Source of the DNA: Polycladidibacter stylochi
GTDB taxonomy: Bacteria; Pseudomonadota; Alphaproteobacteria; Rhizobiales; Stappiaceae
Assembly: GCF_001562055.1 (NCBI RefSeq)
Contig: NZ_LLWE01000024.1
Location: forward strand, 434,001 to 498,000
Direction: 5' to 3'
Length of the DNA stretch: 64,000 nucleotides
The notes beneath the pieces were generated by a model that saw only the letters and a list, made by a program, of their open reading frames with translations, was not told where the DNA came from and searched no databases. Positions within the stretch are counted from its first letter, which is position 1. Each line of letters begins with the position of its first letter. Shown piece after piece: positions 17,663 through 25,901 of this stretch. Made by a program: the position numbers and the translations under genes.

Positions 17663-20452
17663 ATGAATGCCGTTGAAATAGAAGAAGCAATCTCTTTACT
17701 TGCCGCGCAGCCGTTTGATGCCTCTGAGTTCCCTTTTGCGTTCCTGCAGGCTTTTGGTAACAAGGAAACCACCCTCAAGCGCTTAAAAAGCGGCACCACT
17801 AACAAGTCAGAGCTTGGCGGCGTACTGCAAGCCAATAACATCCATATCAAAGTCGCACCCACGGGCGAGGCCGCAGCCACGCTGAGCCAACTCAAGCAAA
17901 GCCCGGCCACCACAAAAGCCAAGGCCAAATTCATACTCGCGACAGATGGTATAGACTTCCACGCCGAAGATATGAACAGCGGCGAAGTGGTGGTCTGTGA
18001 CTACAAGGATTTCCCCAATCATTTCGGCTTTTTCCTCTCGCTTGCGGGCATCTCCACCGTTAAGCAAATCCGCGAAAACGCTTTTGATATCAAAGCAACA
18101 GGCCGCCTGAACCGCCTCTATATCGAGCTGCTTAAAGACAACCCCGAATGGGGCACAGAGAAGCGCCGCCATGATATGAACCACTTCATGGCGCGGCTGA
18201 TTTTCTGCTTCTTTGCCGAGGATACCGATATTTTCAACGGCGAGGGTGTTTTCACCCAAACCATAGAGCAAATGAGCGCCAAGGATTCCGCTAATACCCA
18301 CGAAATCATTAGCGAGCTGTTCCGCGCCATGAACACAGCGATCAACGATCGCAAAGCCGCAAAACTCCCTCGTTGGGCAGACCAGTTTCCCTATGTGAAT
18401 GGCGGCTTGTTCTCGGGCAGTGTGCAAGTCCCGCGCTTTTCAAAAATCGCCCGCTCCTACCTCATTCATATCGGAAATCTGGATTGGCAGAAAATCAACC
18501 CGGATATTTTCGGCTCGATGATTCAGGCGGTGGCGGATGATGACGAGCGCGGCGCACTTGGCATGCACTACACCAGCGTGCCAAACATCCTGAAAGTGCT
18601 AAATCCGCTATTCCTCGATGACCTGCGCGAAAAGCTTGAGGAAGCAGGAGATAACGCCCGCAAGCTGCTTAATTTGCGTGGCCGCATGGCGCGCATACGG
18701 GTGTTCGATCCCGCCTGTGGCTCGGGCAACTTCCTTGTTATTGCCTATAAGCAAATGCGCGAGATCGAAGTGGAAATCAACAAACGGCGCGATGAACCAG
18801 AGCGCCGCACAGAAATCCCGCTCACCAATTTTAGAGGCATTGAACTGCGCGACTTCCCCGCCGAAATTGCAAGGTTGGCGCTTATTATTGCCGAGTATCA
18901 GTGCGATGTCACCTATCGCGGCCAAAAAGAGGCATTGGCCGAATTCCTGCCGCTGGATTCAAAAAACTGGATTACTTGCGGCAACGCCCTGCGGCTAGAT
19001 TGGCTGAGCATCTGCCCGCCCACCGGCACAGGGGTAAAAATGCTTGGCGATGATTTGTTTAGCACCCCGCTCGATCAGGCAGAGATCGATTTCGAGAATG
19101 AAGGCGGCGAAACCTATATCTGCGGTAATCCACCGTATTTAGGCTCAACGTGGCAAAGTAAAGAGCAAAAGGCAGATCTTGAGGCCATCTTTGCCCATCG
19201 CGTTAAAAGCTGGAAGTCGCTCGATTATGTTGCAGGCTGGTTCATGAAAGCGGCAGACTACGGCCAGCATACGCAATGCGTGGCGGCTTTCGTGTCCACC
19301 AACTCCATCTGCCAAGGCCAGCAAGTGCCCATTCTGTGGCCCGAAATCTTTAATAGCGGCCACCACATTGCATTCGCTCACACTTCTTTCAAATGGGCAA
19401 ACCTTGCCAGTCACAATGCAGGTGTAACCGTTGTTATTGTAGGTATTGCCATTGAGCGTGGTAAATTAAGGAAGCTTTATTCCAATGGCTTGGGCAGCAC
19501 CACTCTGACTAAAGAAGCCGACAACATAAACGCCTACTTGGTTTCAGGCACGAATGTAACCATTCAAAAGTCTGCAAAACCACTCTCTGATTTGGCTGGC
19601 ATGAGTTTTGGAAACAAGCCCGTCGATGGTGGTAACTTGTTACTATCTAAAGCTGAGGTTGAAGCTCTTTGCTTAACCAAACAGCAGCATAGTAAATTTA
19701 TCCGGCGGATATATGGCTCCGCTGAATTCATTCGGGGTCTGGAACGTTACTGTTTATGGATCGAAGACGAGTATCTCGAAGAAGCCAACGAAATTGAGGG
19801 CATCAGACAACGCATAGAAGGTACTCGCACAATGCGCCTTGCAAGTCGCGATAAAAGCGCAAACGAGATGGCAAAACGCGCCCACCAAATGCGGGAAATG
19901 AATATTGGAGCAACACAAACAGTCGCAATGCCGTGTGTCTCATCTGAGAATAGAGCATATCTTCCAGCTGGTTTAATAGATGGAAAATCCACTATTACCA
20001 ACCTTTGCTTTGCCCTATACGATGCCCCCGCTTGGAACATGGCGCTTCTCGTTTCTCGCTTGCATCTAGTTTGGATCACCACGGTTTGCGGTAAGTTGAA
20101 AACAGATTTCCGTTATTCAAACACTATGGGCTGGAACACATTTCCCGTTCCAAAACTCACCGAGAAGAACAAAGCCGATCTCACCCGCTGCGCCGCGGAT
20201 ATTCTGCTGGCGCGCGAAGCGCATTTCCCCGCCACCATTGCCGAGCTTTATAATCCAGAAAAAATGCCCGCCGACCTGCGCGCCGCGCACGCGCGTAATG
20301 ATGAGGTTCTAGAGCGCATCTACATCGGCCGCCGCTTTCGCAACGACACCGAACGACTGGAAAAACTCTTCGAACTCTACACCAAAATGACCAAAGAAAA
20401 GCCAAAGATAAATAAGAAACCTGCGATAGATTTCGATTTGCATTGGAATTAA
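17663..20452 (+). CDS. MmeI-family (type IIL-like) DNA adenine methyltransferase, apparently lacking the nuclease motif
   Basis: A 929-residue class I SAM-dependent DNA methyltransferase of the MmeI-like group. Domains in order: MmeI_N-like region (1-160), helical spacer (170-260), catalytic domain with motif I FDPACGSGNFLV near 347 and motif IV CGNPPYLGS near 488, a target recognition region (about 640-820) and a C-terminal cap. NPPY implies N6-adenine methylation. MmeI itself has a PD-ExK nuclease in its N-terminus; I do not see D...ExK here. That fits modification only, with cleavage left to the downstream helicase and GIY-YIG proteins. The start at 17663 fits homologues; a GTG/TTG 66 bases upstream is in frame. 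Confidence 0.85.
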   Translation: MNAVEIEEAISLLAAQPFDASEFPFAFLQAFGNKETTLKRLKSGTTNKSELGGVLQANNIHIKVAPTGEAAATLSQLKQSPATTKAKAKFILATDGIDFHAEDMNSGEVVVCDYKDFPNHFGFFLSLAGISTVKQIRENAFDIKATGRLNRLYIELLKDNPEWGTEKRRHDMNHFMARLIFCFFAEDTDIFNGEGVFTQTIEQMSAKDSANTHEIISELFRAMNTAINDRKAAKLPRWADQFPYVNGGLFSGSVQVPRFSKIARSYLIHIGNLDWQKINPDIFGSMIQAVADDDERGALGMHYTSVPNILKVLNPLFLDDLREKLEEAGDNARKLLNLRGRMARIRVFDPACGSGNFLVIAYKQMREIEVEINKRRDEPERRTEIPLTNFRGIELRDFPAEIARLALIIAEYQCDVTYRGQKEALAEFLPLDSKNWITCGNALRLDWLSICPPTGTGVKMLGDDLFSTPLDQAEIDFENEGGETYICGNPPYLGSTWQSKEQKADLEAIFAHRVKSWKSLDYVAGWFMKAADYGQHTQCVAAFVSTNSICQGQQVPILWPEIFNSGHHIAFAHTSFKWANLASHNAGVTVVIVGIAIERGKLRKLYSNGLGSTTLTKEADNINAYLVSGTNVTIQKSAKPLSDLAGMSFGNKPVDGGNLLLSKAEVEALCLTKQQHSKFIRRIYGSAEFIRGLERYCLWIEDEYLEEANEIEGIRQRIEGTRTMRLASRDKSANEMAKRAHQMREMNIGATQTVAMPCVSSENRAYLPAGLIDGKSTITNLCFALYDAPAWNMALLVSRLHLVWITTVCGKLKTDFRYSNTMGWNTFPVPKLTEKNKADLTRCAADILLAREAHFPATIAELYNPEKMPADLRAAHARNDEVLERIYIGRRFRNDTERLEKLFELYTKMTKEKPKINKKPAIDFDLHWN

Positions 20453-20471
20453 CAGGATTAATCTTGCAATC

Positions 20472-20557
20472 TAGGCCCATTGGGCCTACTTTGCAAATAA
20501 CAATACCCGCCACGCCTCGGGCGAAGGTTTACCTTCGCACTGCGCACCATGGCGGGT
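20472..20557. repeat. Compound palindromic element between methyltransferase and Abi genes
   Basis: Three nested or adjacent inverted repeats occur here. TAGGCCCA-T-TGGGCCTA is at 20472-20488, flanked by TTGCAA on both sides. GCGAAGGT-TT-ACCTTCGC is at 20521-20538. An outer pair ACCCGCCA (20505-20512) and TGGCGGGT (20550-20557) encloses the second. The layout looks like an extragenic palindromic repeat of the REP/RPE kind, or a terminator followed by such an element. No second copy is visible in this window. Confidence 0.55.
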
Positions 20558-20611
20558 TACTTGTATCTAGGCATCAGTTTCCTTTATCATTTCATAGTTG
20601 ATTGCGTCTCG

Positions 20612-21514
20612 ATGAAATATGTAAAGCCAGCCCTTACCCGTGACAAACAAATTGAATTGCTGGAACGGCGCGGTATGGATTGCTCGAATAGGGCATTGGT
20701 TGAACACTCTCTAAAGCATATCAGTTATTATCGGTTACGGGCCTACTGGATGCCCTACGAAGTGCCTGCGGTAGATGAAGGCGATCATGCTTTTAGAGAG
20801 GCGACGAAATTTGAAGATGTCTTGGCGCTCTACGAGTTTGATCGACATTTAAGATTGCTCTTGATAGACGCTATCGAGCGTATCGAAGTATCATTTCGCA
20901 CAAGCTGGTCGCAAACCATGGCTTTACGACATGGGCCACACGGATATTTGCAAACCAATTTACACGATCAAAGACAACATTCATATTTGCTAGATATTTT
21001 GCAAGAAGAAATAAGCCGCTCAAAAGATACTTTTATCAAGCACTATACAAGTAAATACACCGAGCCGGTGGATCCGCCAATCTGGATGGTGTCAGAGCTC
21101 TTGTCTCTTGGGCAGCTGTCTAAATGGTATAAGGCACTAAAGCCACGTGCAGACCAAAAGGCAATTGCCAAACCATACGGCCTTGATGATCGAGTACTTG
21201 GTTCTTTTCTCCACCATTTGACGCACATTAGAAACATATGTGCTCACCATGGTCGCTTATGGAATCGACAGTTCACGGTGACGCTTAGGCTACCGAAAAC
21301 GCCAACTGACTTGTCGATAAATTTCAATCAAGATAAGTACGCGCAAAGGCGGGTCTATAATACGCTGGTGTTAGTTAATAGGTTGATGTGCATCATCTCA
21401 CCTAATAGCGAATGGAAGCAGCACCTTGTCAGTTTGATTGAAGACACACCACAGGTTAAGCCACATGTAATGGGTTTTCCAGAGAACTGGCGCAATTTGA
21501 TGATTTGGGCATAA
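20612..21514 (+). CDS. Abi_2 (AbiD/AbiF-like) family protein with HEPN motif
   Basis: A 300-residue protein of the Abi_2 family (abortive infection protein AbiD/AbiF). Family features are the N-terminal KPALTRDKQIELLERRGM, HSLKHISYYRLRAYWMPYE, and YEFDRHLRLLLIDAIERIEVS segments. The C-terminal LTHIRNICAHHGRLWNR contains RNICAH, an RxxxxH HEPN-type ribonuclease motif. The likely role is RNA cleavage or growth arrest upon infection. It sits between the methyltransferase and the helicase, 16 bases before the latter. MKYVKP at 20612 fits homologues; an ATG at 20549 would add 21 residues from the palindromic DNA. Confidence 0.85.
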   Translation: MKYVKPALTRDKQIELLERRGMDCSNRALVEHSLKHISYYRLRAYWMPYEVPAVDEGDHAFREATKFEDVLALYEFDRHLRLLLIDAIERIEVSFRTSWSQTMALRHGPHGYLQTNLHDQRQHSYLLDILQEEISRSKDTFIKHYTSKYTEPVDPPIWMVSELLSLGQLSKWYKALKPRADQKAIAKPYGLDDRVLGSFLHHLTHIRNICAHHGRLWNRQFTVTLRLPKTPTDLSINFNQDKYAQRRVYNTLVLVNRLMCIISPNSEWKQHLVSLIEDTPQVKPHVMGFPENWRNLMIWA

Positions 21515-21529
21515 TTCAAGGGCAAATAA

Positions 21530-23581
21530 ATGAATACTTATCAAAATGTTCCCTCCGTTTCCGTTACCTATGCCCAAAATGGCAGCTCTACCAAATCTAA
21601 CGAGCTTGGTATGCGCGCCATGCAAGAGCGCGCCTATGAGAAACGCGGCGAACAGTATTTGCTGATTAAATCTCCCCCCGCATCGGGCAAAAGCCGCGCC
21701 CTAATGTTTGTGGCGCTGGATAAGCTCAACAACCAAGGCATTAAGCAGGCCATTATTGTTGTGCCGGAAAAGTCTATTGGCTCCAGCTTCAATGACGAAC
21801 CGCTTAAAAAATTCGGTTTCTATTGGGATTGGGAAGTCGCTCCCAAGTGGAACCTGTGCAACGCGCCGGGCACCGATGGCGGTACTGTCAACTCTGTCAA
21901 GTCATTCCTAAATAGCGATGAGCACGTGCTGGTTTGCACCCACGCCACCTTCCGCTTCGCCGTCGATAAATTCGGCATTGAAGCTTTTGATGGCCGCTTG
22001 ATTGCCGTGGATGAATTCCACCACGTTTCTGCCAACCCTGATAATAAATTGGGTATGCACTTAAACCAGTTTATTGCACGTGATAAAGTGCATATGGTTG
22101 CCATGACGGGCTCGTATTTTCGCGGCGATGCCGAACCGGTATTACAGCCCGAAGATGAAGCGAAGTTCGAAACTGTCACCTACACTTATTATGAGCAGCT
22201 CAACGGCTATAAGTATCTAAAGCAGCTCGACATCGGCTACTATTTCTACACCGACTCCTATTCCGATCACATCTTGAAAGTGCTCGACCCCAATCAGAAA
22301 ACCATCATCCACATTCCCTCTGTCAATTCGCGCGAGAGCACAAAAGATAAAATCAGAGAGGTGGAACATATAATCGAAGAGTTGGGCGATTGGCAGGGCA
22401 CGGACCCGCAAACCGGCTTCCAACTTGTAAAAACCGATGATGGCCGCATTATTAAGATTGCCGATCTCGTAGACGATGATGCCAATAAGCGCGATAAGGT
22501 ATCGGCTGCGCTGAAAGATCCTTCGCAAAAAGACAATCGCGACCACGTTGATATCATCATTGCGCTGGGCATGGCGAAAGAGGGCTTTGACTGGATATGG
22601 TGCGAGCATGCACTCACCGTGGGCTATCGCTCTAGCTTAACTGAAATCGTGCAGATCATTGGCCGCGCCACCCGCGATGCCAAGGGCAAAACCCGTGCGC
22701 GATTTACCAACCTGATTGCCGAGCCGGACGCCGCTGAAGATTTAGTAGCAGAAGCGATTAACGATACGCTGAAAGCCATTGCCGCCAGTTTGCTTATGGA
22801 GCAAGTGCTTGCCCCGCGCTTTAATTTTACACCCAAGCAAGCCGATTCAACGCCAATTGAGGGCTTTGATTATGGCGAGGGCGGCTATGACAGCGAAAAA
22901 TGCAATGTTGGCTTTAACGAGGAAACCGGGGAGTTCCAGATTGAAATTAAAGGTCTCACGCCCCCTAAAAGCCAAGCGGCTCAGCGTATTTGCCAAGAAG
23001 ACCTGAACGAGGTCATTACCAGCTTCGTGCAAGACAAAACAACAATTGAGCGTGGTTTGTTTGATGAGGAGCTGGTACCAGAAGAGCTTACCCAAGTGCG
23101 GATGGGCAAAATTATTAAGGAAAAATTCCCCGAACTGGACGACGAAGACCAAGAGGCCGTTCGCCAGCACGCGGTTGCCGCACTAAATCTCACGCAGCAA
23201 GCCAAGGCCGTTGTGAATTCAGATGAAAGTGAAAGCACCGCAGGCAACACAGCGCTCATTGAAGGTGTTCGTAAAATCGCCATGGATGTGCGCGAGCTCG
23301 ATATTGACTTGATAGACCGCATTAACCCGTTTGGCGAAGCATATGCTATTCTTGGAAAGACAATGAGCGAAGAGAGCCTTAAGCAGGTTGCTGCTGTAAT
23401 CTCAGGTAAGAAAGTGAAGCTAACACCGGAAGAGGCGCGAGACCTTGCAAAACGTGCTTTAAAGTTCAAGCAGGAACGTGGTCGTTTGCCTTCCATCACT
23501 TCTCCAGATGCTTGGGAAAAGCGCATGGCTGAAGGTGTTGCGTTTCTCGCTCGCATGAAGGCAGAGGCAGCAAATGGCTAA
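21530..23581 (+). CDS. DEAD/DEAH-box SF2 helicase of the restriction-like locus
   Basis: A 683-residue SF2 helicase/translocase. Visible motifs: Walker A PPASGKSRAL near residue 50, motif Ia IIVVPEKSIG, motif II VDEFHH near 165, motif III MTGSYF, and helicase C-terminal motifs MAKEGFDW and QIIGRATRDAKGK near 380. The last 250 residues are acidic and helical with no recognised nuclease. It resembles the Res-type translocase of restriction systems, with nuclease activity likely supplied by the next gene, whose ATG lies inside its last codons (8-base overlap). Its job is presumably ATP-driven DNA scanning. Confidence 0.85.
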   Translation: MNTYQNVPSVSVTYAQNGSSTKSNELGMRAMQERAYEKRGEQYLLIKSPPASGKSRALMFVALDKLNNQGIKQAIIVVPEKSIGSSFNDEPLKKFGFYWDWEVAPKWNLCNAPGTDGGTVNSVKSFLNSDEHVLVCTHATFRFAVDKFGIEAFDGRLIAVDEFHHVSANPDNKLGMHLNQFIARDKVHMVAMTGSYFRGDAEPVLQPEDEAKFETVTYTYYEQLNGYKYLKQLDIGYYFYTDSYSDHILKVLDPNQKTIIHIPSVNSRESTKDKIREVEHIIEELGDWQGTDPQTGFQLVKTDDGRIIKIADLVDDDANKRDKVSAALKDPSQKDNRDHVDIIIALGMAKEGFDWIWCEHALTVGYRSSLTEIVQIIGRATRDAKGKTRARFTNLIAEPDAAEDLVAEAINDTLKAIAASLLMEQVLAPRFNFTPKQADSTPIEGFDYGEGGYDSEKCNVGFNEETGEFQIEIKGLTPPKSQAAQRICQEDLNEVITSFVQDKTTIERGLFDEELVPEELTQVRMGKIIKEKFPELDDEDQEAVRQHAVAALNLTQQAKAVVNSDESESTAGNTALIEGVRKIAMDVRELDIDLIDRINPFGEAYAILGKTMSEESLKQVAAVISGKKVKLTPEEARDLAKRALKFKQERGRLPSITSPDAWEKRMAEGVAFLARMKAEAANG

Positions 23582-24779
23582 ATTTACAAGTGAAGATGAC
23601 GCACTACTTGCCGAGTTGGGCGTTGAGGTTGAAGCCAAAAAGGCCGCGAAACGTACGCCCCGCGAAGAGCGTATTATTGCCGGTTTTGAAGAAATCCAGC
23701 GCTTTGTAGAAGAGCATGGTCATGCTCCCCAGCATGGCGAAGATAAAGATATATTCGAGCGCTTGTATGCCGTGCGCTTAGATCGTATTCGCGAGCAGGA
23801 AGAATGCTGCGCTCTAGTAACAGAGCTTGACCATCAAGGACTTTTACAGGACGCTGCATCACGATCAGAAATCACCTCAGACGATCTGGATGATGCTGCA
23901 TTGCTTGCTGAGCTGGGTGTCGAAGCCGAGACCTCTGACATCACCACTCTCAAACATGTGCGCTCCACTGCCGAAAAGCAGGCGGCCGAAGAAATTGCCA
24001 ACCGTGAAAAATGCGAGGATTTTGCCAAATTCAAACCGCTGTTCGATCAGGTCCAAGCTGAGCTGAAAAACGGTTTGCGCACCACAAGGCCTTTTGTTCG
24101 GGATGCAGGCTTTACAAAGGCCGAAATCAAGGTTGGCGAGTTTTTTATCCTTAACGGCCAAACCACCTATGTGGCGCAAGTTGGCGAAACAATTAAAGCA
24201 CCAAACGGTGAGACTGACGCCCGACTGAGAGCAATTTTTTCCAATGGAACCGAGAGTAATTTATTGTTACGCTCCCTTCAGCGCGCCCTATATAAAGACG
24301 AAGCCGGGCGGCGTATCTCCGAACCAACCGCAGGGCCGTTGTTTGCAGATCAATCAGTCGATGGCGATGAAGCCAGCGGTACAATATATGTATTGCGCAG
24401 CAAGGCAGATCATTCTGTTGTGGCCCAAAACCGCGAGGTGCTTCACAAAATCGGCGTGACGAGTGGCCCTGTCGAAAAACGCATTGCCAATGCCAGCAAT
24501 GACCCCACATTCCTTCTAGCTGATGTCGAAATCGTCGCCACCTATGAGCTCTACAATATCAACCGCAATAAATTAGAAAATCTCATTCATCGGATTTTTT
24601 CATCCGCACGTTTGGATATCGAGATTAAAGACCGTTTCGGCAAACCGGTCACCCCGCGCGAATGGTTCCTTGTGCCTTTGTTCATCATCAACGAAGCGGT
24701 TGAGAAAATCAAAGACGGCTCGATCTCTCATTATGTTTACGATCCGGAAAAAGCAGCCCTCGTCAAACGGGGAGACTAA
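23574..24779 (+). CDS. GIY-YIG nuclease family protein (T5orf172-like)
   Basis: A 401-residue protein overlapping the helicase gene by eight bases. Residues 1-250 are charged and helical; near the start and near residue 105 the peptide DDA(A)LLAELGVE is repeated. Residues about 275-390 form a GIY-YIG/T5orf172 domain: TIYVLRS (GIY strand), HKIGVTSG (YIG strand), VEKRI (catalytic Arg) and NKLENLIHRIF (metal Glu), ending PREWFLVPL. It is the probable nuclease of the system. The pairing with a helicase and an MmeI-like methylase suggests a split restriction enzyme. Confidence 0.82.
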   Translation: MAKFTSEDDALLAELGVEVEAKKAAKRTPREERIIAGFEEIQRFVEEHGHAPQHGEDKDIFERLYAVRLDRIREQEECCALVTELDHQGLLQDAASRSEITSDDLDDAALLAELGVEAETSDITTLKHVRSTAEKQAAEEIANREKCEDFAKFKPLFDQVQAELKNGLRTTRPFVRDAGFTKAEIKVGEFFILNGQTTYVAQVGETIKAPNGETDARLRAIFSNGTESNLLLRSLQRALYKDEAGRRISEPTAGPLFADQSVDGDEASGTIYVLRSKADHSVVAQNREVLHKIGVTSGPVEKRIANASNDPTFLLADVEIVATYELYNINRNKLENLIHRIFSSARLDIEIKDRFGKPVTPREWFLVPLFIINEAVEKIKDGSISHYVYDPEKAALVKRGD

Positions 24780-24858
24780 TGCACCCTTGTAACAATTAAA
24801 TCAAGTTCTCCAAAACCAGATTCTAGGGCCTTGAACCCTGTAATTTGAGGCAAAGATT

Positions 24859-25196
24859 TTAGCTCACTTGCCAGGTAAATATGTTGCTTATCTGTGGCCA
24901 AAAAAGTGGTTTTTTACCAACACTATCTTCGCACCAAAAAAGTTGCCCAGTAGCTCTATCAAAAATGATACCACTATAAAAACCATCTAGTTTTTCTAGC
25001 ATTCTGGCCCCATAGGTCTCAAAGAGTGGTAGAAGCACCTCGGTATCTACGGTTGGCGGGTTGGCAAACCTCAATTCATTTGAAACTTCCTGCCAGGCAC
25101 TTCATCAAATTGTGTTTTGGTGTTGGGAGAAAACCTTCTCCAAGAAATTGTAGCAATTGCCCCTCTCTCGTCATATGTAAATCGGGGCAATGCCAT
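24859..25196 (-). pseudogene. Remnant of a class II glutamine amidotransferase / asparagine synthase-like gene
   Basis: The minus strand carries TVDTEVLLPLFETYGARMLE followed by KLDGFYSGIIFDRATGQLF and EDSVGKKPLF. This matches the end of the glutaminase domain of asparagine synthases (TDTEV, LxGMFAFAIWD, RDRxGxKPL). Upstream, a different frame reads FTYDERGAIATISWRRF, which may be the preceding strand of the same domain, so there is at least one frameshift near 25,075. The synthetase domain is gone. It closes the accessory region and has no flanking partner here. Confidence 0.45.
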
Positions 25197-25207
25197 CACT
25201 TATGGTC

Positions 25208-25813
25208 TTAAGCTGTCATAAACAACGAGTACGCTGTTGTACCAAGCATGATTGATGACAGGCTTACGGTTACAATACGAAGTGTTTTGCCTTGTCCAAG
25301 CATAAGCAGTATAGACGCACCACTCAATGCCCACAGTGAGTGAAAAACCAAAGCACCTAAAGAAAAGCTGATAATGACGACAAGAGTATTTAAGCTTTGC
25401 GCTTGTCCATTCGCAGCAAAGTAGGTGGTGAACGCAACCAAGCTCATAGCCCAGGTTTTTGGGCTAAGTGGATGGATGAGAAAACTCTCCCACATACTTA
25501 ATTGTCGGCTTCTATCGCTCGTTCCAAGTTTAATAGTAGCAATGCGATAGGCCAGATAAGCCATATACGTAAAACCAACCAGCTTCAACATAGTTACAAA
25601 TGGGCCTGACCCGGAAAACAATTGCCCTAGCCCTAACCCAACAGCCGCATGCAAAACAATACCCCCAAGCATTGCCGCAATTATTAAAGGAAAAGTTTTG
25701 CGGTAACCATTTGCCGAGCCGATTGCCATAAATGTAAGGTTTCCCGGGCCTGGTGTTCCCGTCATCATAATAACAAAACTCGCAAAGGCGCCCATTGTTG
25801 TACTATCGAACAT
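25208..25813 (-). CDS. LysE/RhtB-family amino acid or metabolite exporter
   Basis: A 201-residue inner-membrane exporter with six predicted helices. The N-terminal FVIMMTGTPGPGNLTFMAIG is the signature PGPxxL region of LysE/RhtB proteins; the central LVGFTYMAYLAYR and HPLSPKTWAM blocks also fit. The start at 25813 is preceded by AAGGAT; an in-frame ATG at 25867 would overlap regulatory DNA. It is divergent from a MocR-type regulator, a pairing that usually means the regulator controls the exporter. Substrate unknown. Confidence 0.88.
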   Translation of the reverse strand: MFDSTTMGAFASFVIMMTGTPGPGNLTFMAIGSANGYRKTFPLIIAAMLGGIVLHAAVGLGLGQLFSGSGPFVTMLKLVGFTYMAYLAYRIATIKLGTSDRSRQLSMWESFLIHPLSPKTWAMSLVAFTTYFAANGQAQSLNTLVVIISFSLGALVFHSLWALSGASILLMLGQGKTLRIVTVSLSSIMLGTTAYSLFMTA

Positions 25814-25852
25814 GGCGATAATCCTTGATACGTTTACAATAGGCCTATATAA

Positions 25853-25901
25853 ATACAATAGATACAATCACGAGCAATTGTTTTATTGTCATGGATACAA
25901 T
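25853..25901. promoter_or_regulatory. Direct repeats likely bound by the MocR-type regulator
   Basis: ATACAAT occurs at 25853-25859 and 25862-25868, and again at 25895-25901 within the first codons of the regulator gene. A weaker copy (TTTACAAT) is at 25833-25840. MocR regulators such as GabR bind direct repeats of this kind. The region is the shared promoter of the exporter and regulator genes. Confidence 0.5.
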
